Positions 57,849 to 64,000 of a stretch of 64,000 bases of DNA are shown one piece after another. Numbering within the stretch: the first letter of the stretch is position 1; every line of letters starts with the position of its first letter. The stretch is from Flaccisagitta enflata (Eukaryota; Chaetognatha; Sagittoidea; Aphragmophora). The notes under the pieces are model-generated. The model searched no databases, had not been told where the DNA came from, and saw nothing but the letters and a program-made list of their open reading frames with translations. Both the position numbers and the translations under genes were made by a program. The stretch spans positions 8,122,001 to 8,186,000 of the forward strand of contig OZ231127.1 of the NCBI GenBank assembly GCA_965153355.1, in the 5' to 3' direction.

Positions 57849-58172
57849 CATTAGTCGCGTGAACGCGATTCTAGAAGCCGCTTTGTCGGTCGGTCTGTCG
57901 GTCTGTCGGTCCGTCCGTCCGTCCGTCCGTCACATTTTTGAAATATAGGCTTTATAGTCATTTTAAAGGTTAATAAAGGTTATTTAAGGTAATTATAGGT
58001 GATTTTAGGTGATTATAGGTAATTTTAAGGTAATTTCTGGGTAAATAAAGGTATTTTAGCAATTTGTATGATATAAATCAGAAAAGTTATCTTAATTACC
58101 CTTATAACCTTTATTACCTTTATTACCTTCATTACCCTTATTACCACGCGACTAAGGTTTGTTGACCTTGTT
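57849..58172 (+). mobile_element. family A element, type C with TTATAGGTAATT array
   Basis: TTAGTCGCGTGAACGCGATT, GTCGGTCTGTCCGTCC core, a GGTAATTATAGGTGATTTTA array, then the complement-like ATTACCTTTATTACC, end GTTTGTTGACCTTGTT. Confidence 0.82.
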
Positions 58173-58201
58173 GCTTTTTACTTTCAAGATTGATATTGTT
58201 A

Positions 58202-58373
58202 TTTTTAGTCGCGTGCTACGCGACTCTATACGCCACTTTTCGGTCCGTCCATCCGTCCATCCGTCCGTCCGTCCGTCCATCCGTCCGTCCCTCCGTCCGT
58301 CCGTCCGTCCGTCCGTCCGTCTTGCCTTCCGGCCGTCCATCCGTCGTCCATCCGTCCGTACGTCCGACCGTCC

Positions 58374-58420
<47 letters not shown>

Positions 58421-58658
58421 CGTCCGTCCGTCCGTCCGTCCGTCCGTCCGTCCGTCCGTCCGTCCGTCCGTCCGTCCGTCCATCCGTCCGTCCGTCCGTC
58501 CATCCCAAAGTCGTTTCAAAGGCGTTTTATTGCGTTTTAAAGTCTCTAAATGGTAGGAAAGAAACTTGGAGGTGTAAACAACCATTTTGAATGTCTCAGT
58601 CTTTTTGAAGAAAAAAAAACTGTTTTTCTGTACGCAACTTAGGTCTAATGACCTTGTT
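58202..58658 (+). mobile_element. family A element with long (GTCC)n/(GTCT)n
   Basis: TTTTTAGTCGCGTGCTACGC, 260 bp of GTCC with a GTCT block (58242-58503), end CGCAACTTAGGTCTAATGAC CTTGTT. Confidence 0.87.
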
Positions 58659-58663
58659 CAGTT

Positions 58664-58735
58664 TCTAGTCGCGTGCACGAGACTCCATAACTAGCTCTGT
58701 CCGTCGGTCGGTCGGTCCGCCGGTCGAATGGTCAC
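58664..58735 (+). mobile_element. family A fragment (hairpin end)
   Basis: CTAGTCGCGTGCACGAGACT and GGTCGGTCGGTCC, then truncated; begins 5 bp after the previous copy. Confidence 0.65.
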
Positions 58736-59230
58736 GCAAAAAGAAGAAGATTAGACGTTCAGACAATGATAGAGACAAAACAACAATTGGCAAAAGGAAT
58801 AGAAATATGAAACACGGAAAAATCAACAAGCAAAAAGAATGAAGAAAATGATACAAACAAAACAACAATAACGACAAGTGGAAAATATGAAAATAAACAA
58901 AGAAAATGATAAGAAGGAAATGTCAAAGTTTCTCCGTTTAATGGCAGAATAGAAATGTCAAATCTCATTTTTGTCTCTGCGTTGTTCTCTTTTTTTTCCT
59001 CTGCGAAATGCAAAACAAACACAGACAATATTTCTTCTCTGAAAATGAGAAGAAGAAGAGGAAAATTCTTTAATTTTTCTGCGACACTCGAGACAAAAAA
59101 ACTTGCAGTTTGCGAAAGAAATTTTTCTATGTCTTCGAACTAGTAGACAATATCTGGTTCAACGTTTTTAAGTTTTGAATTATTTTGAACATATTTTCAC
59201 ATTTTCATACCTCATTTGATGTTCAAATAC
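58736..59230. other. no gene recognised
   Basis: A-rich sequence with AAAGAAAATGATA phrases; nothing coding. Confidence 0.4.
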
Positions 59231-59380
59231 AAGGCCCACAATTACGGGCGAGTGGGCACTGGGCAGGGGCAATGATGCAAAGGCAATTGGAGTTACTGAC
59301 CAAGGGCAGCGACGAAAAAAACTCCATGAAAGGAAAGGCAGTTTTATCGACGGACGTGGACAGACCGACTGACTGACAGA
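59231..59380 (-). mobile_element. family A fragment (ACAAGGCC end)
   Basis: ACAAGGCCCACAATTACGGG, GGGCAGGGGCAATGATGC, CGACGGACGTGGACAGACCG; the hairpin end is absent. Confidence 0.6.
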
Positions 59381-59841
59381 AACACAAACGAGCAGATCAA
59401 AAAGATGGCTCAGAAAATTAAGTGAGGAAGTCGATGGATACAGGCAGTAATTAAGTTGAAAGCCTCTCCTTCTCGAAACAAACATTTTTAAACAACCAAT
59501 TTGAACTTTTAATGAGGATTGTTTCCTCTCTTTTGTCTTTTATTTTGGCTGATGATGTTTGGAAGCCTCAAATGTGCGGTAGGCAGAAAATCGCCAAAAA
59601 TTTTGATGTTTGCTCCTCTTTTTAGTGCAATTAAAAGTTTTCATTTTGGTCCTTTTTTGGCTTTCCGTCAAGATTTCGTCTTTATTGGCACCAAAGTGAA
59701 ATATTCATTCGCATTTCGCCCCCACTTTTGCATCTAAGTTTTTTTGCATCTAAGTTTTTTTATAAGATAAAACCAAATTGACTTTAACGCGATCGAGCAA
59801 TTATCGCCAAGGATTACCTTTTTGATTTGAGATCAATTATA
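59381..59841. other. no gene recognised
   Basis: Unique-looking; short repeat GCATCTAAGTTTTTT twice at 59728-59760. Confidence 0.4.
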
Positions 59842-60200
59842 CCATCTTGGTCATAATTGAATTGACCGCTAAAAAAAGGCATCCACTTTGGACAAACATC
59901 ACTTTTCAGGGCATAAAAGTACAGCAACCATATTGTTCTTTTCTTAGACTCAAATGTTTTTTTTCAAATGCGATCTATCTAGGCTCGGTAGCTTAATAAG
60001 TTTTTGCACACAATCCTTTCAAAGTTGATGACTTTTATGAGGAGTCCATAAATGACTTGTGACAACATTGCTTTATTAGAAAAATACACAAAAAAAAACA
60101 AAGGATGAGAGTCTTGGGAACTCTCTATGGTGCTTAATCCGGACCTCTCACAACTATCCTTTATCAATATAAGAATTAACTATATGTAAGACCAAGATGG
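59842..60200. mobile_element. decayed MITE, CCATCTTGGTC ends
   Basis: CCATCTTGGTC and complement, TA on both sides; same terminal start as the next element. Confidence 0.6.
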
Positions 60201-60290
60201 TAAACTGAATTTGAGTAAATTTAAAATTTTTGGAACAATCATCATACTAACAACATCCGCATATTTGTATACTTAGTAGCTAGTGATTAC

Positions 60291-60880
60291 CATCTTGGCC
60301 ATAAATATACGGACAGCTTTAAAGTGTCATAACTCGCTCAATTTTAATCGCAGTGAGATGATTTTTTTTTTAAATTTTCATCTTCAAAAAATCTATCAAA
60401 TGGGACCAAGCTGGTTCCTGTATCTTTATTCGTTTAGAAATGAGATCCAAATGAAGAAAACATTTGCTTTTTGCAAGTGTGGTGGGAAAATGTTTTTTTA
60501 AGTTCATGGAAGATGGTGCACTGGCGCACTGCGCTAAGAGTACTGTAAGATCGATGAGTTAAGCTCATCTAGGGTTAGCCCAGATCAATTAAGCTATCAA
60601 TCCAATTGCAAACTCAAATATTCGAACAGAGAACCTGCAGAAACGCAAGAAAACAACACCCAAAGCAAGGCTGAAATGAATCGCATAAAAGGATTGTAAC
60701 AACATCACTCCAGAGTACCTCCAGTCTCTCTACGAGTCGATGCCAAAGTTTATGCAGGCGGCGGTGGATGCCCAACATGGTTTTACTTGATATCAGATGC
60801 ATTTTGATATGTTTACTGCTCACTTCTAATCAATAAATCAACATATACATCTACTGTCCGTATATTTATGGCCAAGATGG
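60291..60880. mobile_element. 590-bp MITE, perfect 27-bp TIRs
   Basis: Ends CCATCTTGGCCATAAATATA, 27 bases identical, TA at 60289-60290 and 60881-60882. No transposase frame. Confidence 0.9.
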
Positions 60881-61044
60881 TAGTAACTCAAATGTGCTGG
60901 TCGTCAATTTCCCCTCATCTTTTCCTGGAGACTCCATATTGAAACGCGCCACTATGACAACAAACTACCCATTTGGTTTATCTTTCATGAAGTGCCTACA
61001 CGTGGCGACAATGTTTATAAGGAGCCTGTAGGTTGCTTACTACG

Positions 61045-61222
61045 TCTGTTTGATCACTATGCTCGTTTGCTCGCCCCGCTCACTTTGCTCACTTCCTCCA
61101 TTCACAGACTCACTAACTCCCTTCCTTATAGATCCGTTAAAATGAATTAATGTGTTTACGCTGTGAGACGCGATTGCCATAACGGGAAAGATCGTTGTTA
61201 TTGTCATCACTGGAAACACGCA
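61045..61222. mobile_element. decayed family G element
   Basis: GCTCACTTTGCTCACTTCC core and the end CACTGGAAACACGCAC; the left end is lost. Confidence 0.6.
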
Positions 61223-61236
61223 CGAAGTCAATCTTA

Positions 61237-61508
61237 GGGTGTGTTTCTAGAGAAGATGAAAAACGCGTTTGTTCCCGTGGAACGCGATAACAGCGTGAAC
61301 ACATATTCAAGATTTTCAACTGTCCCACGAGAGAGTGAGCGAAGTGAGTGAGCAAGCCCGTGCACGAAGCGAGCGAGCGAAGCGAATGAGCGAAGCGAGC
61401 GTAGCAAATCAAAGCGCTGCCGAGCGAGTGAGCGGTGTGAGCGAACGAACGTAGCGAGCGACCGAGTGGCAGGTTCAAAACGCGATCGTCTGTGACTAGA
61501 AACGCCCC
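61237..61508. mobile_element. family G TIR element, 14-bp direct repeats
   Basis: GGGTGTGTTTCTAGAGAAG to GACTAGAAACGCCCC, flanked by CGAAGTCAATCTTA (61223-61236) and CGAAGTCAATCATA (61509-61522). Confidence 0.85.
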
Positions 61509-61689
61509 CGAAGTCAATCATATTCAAGCCAATTGTAAAAGGAGATGAACTCGAAACTCGATTCTTTGGGCGTGTCTAATATGGGTCATAAAAGGCGACA
61601 TTACATGCATTAAGAGACGCGAAACACTTTCTAGCGAATGAGTTGTAAATGTAGCGCATGAGACACGCGCGCGCAACAAAGACGAGTCG

Positions 61690-61868
61690 CAAAGTGCGTG
61701 CGTGTGTGCTCGAGTGCGTGCGTGCGAGCCCGAGTGCGTGCGTACATGCCCGAGTGCGTGCGTGCGTGCCCGAGTGCTTGCGTGCATGCCCGAGTGCGTG
61801 CGTGCCCGAGTGCGTGCGTGCCCGAGTGCATGCGTGCCCGAGTGCGTGCGTGCCCGAGTGCATGCGTG
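61690..61868. repeat. GTGCGTGCGTGCCCGA minisatellite
   Basis: 16-24 bp units; frames rich in Cys/Arg or His/Thr are artefacts. Confidence 0.93.
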
Positions 61869-62183
61869 AAGAGAGAAACATCGCTTCAAAAAACCTGAGT
61901 ATGAATGATGACCATGACCATGTTCTAAAAACCATGTTCTGAAAAGAAACTTTCTTTTACCAAAATCAATTTCTTGTACAACCAGCATATTTCTCTTCAA
62001 AATTTGAAAAATCGCGTCTTATTCTTTCGGCATGTGCGGTTACAATGTATAGAAATTAAGGTTGTTTCGGTTTTGATAGGTAACAATGCGCTTCCATCGG
62101 CATCATGAACCGGCGGTTCCATCGGCGGTTCCATCGGCGCTATGTACGACGTACCGGCGGTTAACGCTTCGTCGCCTTCTTTA
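61869..62183. other. no gene recognised
   Basis: Contains GGCGGTTCCATCGGCGGTTCC tandem at 62109-62140. Confidence 0.4.
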
Positions 62184-62186
62184 CGA

Positions 62187-62200
62187 CTCTCTCTCTCTCT

Positions 62201-62260
<60 letters not shown>

Positions 62261-62305
62261 ATCTCTATTCTCTTCTCTTCTCTCTCTCTTCTCTCTCTCT
62301 CTCTA
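62187..62305. repeat. (TC)n
   Basis: Dinucleotide tract with TTCTC variants. Confidence 0.95.
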
Positions 62306-62449
62306 CCGCCCGCCGACCTCCTTCCTCTCTTCCATTCTCTCCTCCATCTAGGCGCGCATTGTCTGTCTTTCCAGAATCCATTACACTACGCATACAATTT
62401 CGCATGTCTCTTGTCATCCATTGTCATTCGTCAGCGGAACTTTTTTTCT

Positions 62450-62498
62450 TTCCTTCTCTCTTTCTTTTTTTCTCTCTTTCGATCGTTCTATCTTTCTT

Positions 62499-62537
<39 letters not shown>

Positions 62538-62546
62538 TTCTTTCGT

Positions 62547-62586
<40 letters not shown>

Positions 62587-62600
62587 TTTTTCTCTTTCCC
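62450..62600. repeat. (CTTT)n and (GTCT)n
   Basis: GTCT tract 62498-62536 within CTTT tracts. Confidence 0.95.
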
Positions 62601-62778
62601 TCTTATCCTTTCTCATCCAGGAGAGCTTCCTCTTCTCCATTTCTCCCTTTCTTCCTTCTCTCCCATCTTCTCATCATTTTAAGCTTTTCACTTTTCCACC
62701 ATTCCGCATGTTCTGTAAACAAATCTTGATACTGGATCACATTTTCCACTTACGTCTCGACGACAACTTTTTTTCCGA

Positions 62779-62969
62779 TTTTTAGTCGCGTGCTACGCAA
62801 CTCTACACGCCGCTTTGTCCGTTCGTCCGTTGGTCGGTCCCCTCCTTACTTTTTAGGCGTTTTTTAGCTTCTTGAGCTCACCGCTCCTGCCCGAAAGCCC
62901 TAGTGACCTTTTCATCCGCTGCCCTTTCCCACCCACGCGACTGGGGTGGCCGTGTATCCGGCCTTTGTT
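62779..62969 (+). mobile_element. family A element, full
   Basis: TTTTTAGTCGCGTGCTACGC, CTCTACACGCCGCTTTGTCC, CTCACCGCTCCTGCCC, end GGCCGTGTATCCGGCC TTTGTT. Confidence 0.9.
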
Positions 62970-63190
62970 GCGTGAACGCGATTCATAAGAGGCCTTTTCC
63001 ATCCGCCGGTCCGTCGCGTTGGTCTGTCGAGTTGAAAAAGCGAAAACATGCATTTATGATGCTTTCGTCATGCTTGTCTGCGACTCTGCGTGTGGGCCGT
63101 GGGGTTAGGGGATATCGGGGTGTGCATCGGGGTTAAACACCCCTGCCCAACCGTCCGGATCGATATCATTGTGATCCCGCGTGACTTGGA
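62970..63190 (+). mobile_element. family A element, type D, head-to-tail with previous
   Basis: GCGTGAACGCGATTCATAAG, CCGGTCCGTCGCGTTGG, end GATCGATATCATTGTGATCC. It directly follows the previous copy in the same orientation. Confidence 0.7.
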
Positions 63191-64000
63191 CCCACTTATT
63201 CTTCATCGTCGTTTTACCAAAACACTATTTTCTGACTCAAATTTTTGTTTGTAAACGTGCATCATGACAAAAGCTTTTGACCTCATCTTCTTTCATATCA
63301 TCATCTCATCCGTTTTCGACATCTCAAATCCGTCGTCTTCAATTAGCGATTATCATCTTAAATCTCATCTGTCATCATCACATCCGTTTTCCTCATATCT
63401 AATCTGTCATCTTCAATTACAGCGATTATCATTCTTATTTCTTTCTCACAAATCGCATCGACAGATTCGCCGAATTTCCTCAGTCAGAATTTCCTTCACT
63501 TTCCTTCATTTCGTCACTTCCTTCATCACCTCGTTTCTTCTCGTTCCTTCTTTTCGTTTCTTCGTAGATTTTAACTCATCGTTGTCGCCTTTCTCGCGTT
63601 CTTTTTTGCCAATTATCTGAGACTGAATGTTATCGGGGTAATTGATTTTTTTTTTTCAACGTGAAGTTCAGAGTATTTTTGTCATCGTTGTCTTTTTGTC
63701 ATTATTCATCTGAAATAATGAACCTCACTCTTTTAATTGTTTTATTTATCTTTGATTAATTTCTTTTCCTGCTTTGGCTGGTCAAAATACTTGTTTGAAT
63801 AAGTTATCCAATAAGGATTCCAGTAGAGTATTTTTTAAGGAGTGACAGACTTTTCTAGTTTTCAATCAAGAAAAAAATAATCATGAAAAAAAAATTGAAT
63901 TTGGCTAAGACTATGACAATATAAGCTTCACCTAAGCAACGAGTGTTCTGAGAATTCTCCTATGCTCATCGAAGGGGCCGCAGTTTTTTTGTGATGGTTT
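63191..64000. other. TCATCTCATCCG-rich then AT-rich, no gene
   Basis: 63290-63420 has loose repeats of CATCTCAAATCCGTC; the remainder shows nothing I can support. Confidence 0.5.

Noticed and set aside
58152-58590. Overlapping frames of PSVRPSVRP / DGRTDGRT
   Set aside because: Six-frame readthrough of (GTCC)n; no stop occurs in the repeat by composition.
61234-61527. SLRSLARFVHGLAHSLRS frames
   Set aside because: Translation of the GAGCGAGTGAGCG core of family G; seen in every copy.

Overview
The window is animal nuclear DNA, most likely from a marine or aquatic invertebrate. The signs are a multi-exon cytochrome P450 of the mitochondrial clan with GT-AG introns, a Penelope-like type reverse transcriptase, many TA-flanked MITEs, and extreme amounts of di-, tri- and tetranucleotide repeats. 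Phylum cannot be fixed from the sequence. The only host gene I can support is the P450 on the minus strand (about 9810 down to 362). I resolve nine exons whose phases all agree, giving 566 residues plus stop; only the N-terminal exon(s) with the presumed mitochondrial presequence are missing. Nearly every other long open frame is the translation of a simple repeat.

Layout: 1-9.8 kb, the P450, every examined intron of which carries mobile or tandem repeats; the intron between exons 8 and 9 is a whole TIR element. 10-16 kb, a mariner-type MITE, foldbacks, and a ~620 bp tandem duplication with an 804 bp TIR element in one copy. 16.4-18.4 kb, an intact 634-codon reverse transcriptase. 19-32 kb, hairpin-ended elements including a 1.98 kb copy filled with two minisatellites, 21-bp minisatellite elements, a non-autonomous hAT element, and long (ATC)n, (GAC)n and (TC)n tracts. 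32-49 kb, several TIR/foldback elements and a 54-bp minisatellite. 49-64 kb, GA/TC and GTCC tracts, a 60-bp minisatellite, and more hairpin-ended and TIR elements.

The unifying theme is repeat architecture. Three unrelated families (called here A, B and C) have conserved ends around a tandem-repeat core that differs from copy to copy. Family A (about 35 full or partial copies) has one end near AACAAGGCCGG, a self-complementary other end such as AGTCGCGTGCTACGCGACT, and a GTCY-type tetranucleotide core, recalling the GTCY microsatellites of dipteran mini-me/DINE-1/Helentron-associated elements. Several insertions lie between long direct repeats (45 to about 200 bp), so local duplication accompanies them. 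The best candidates for something new are the TE-derived intron that adds four in-frame codons to the P450, the family A/B system, and the reverse transcriptase.
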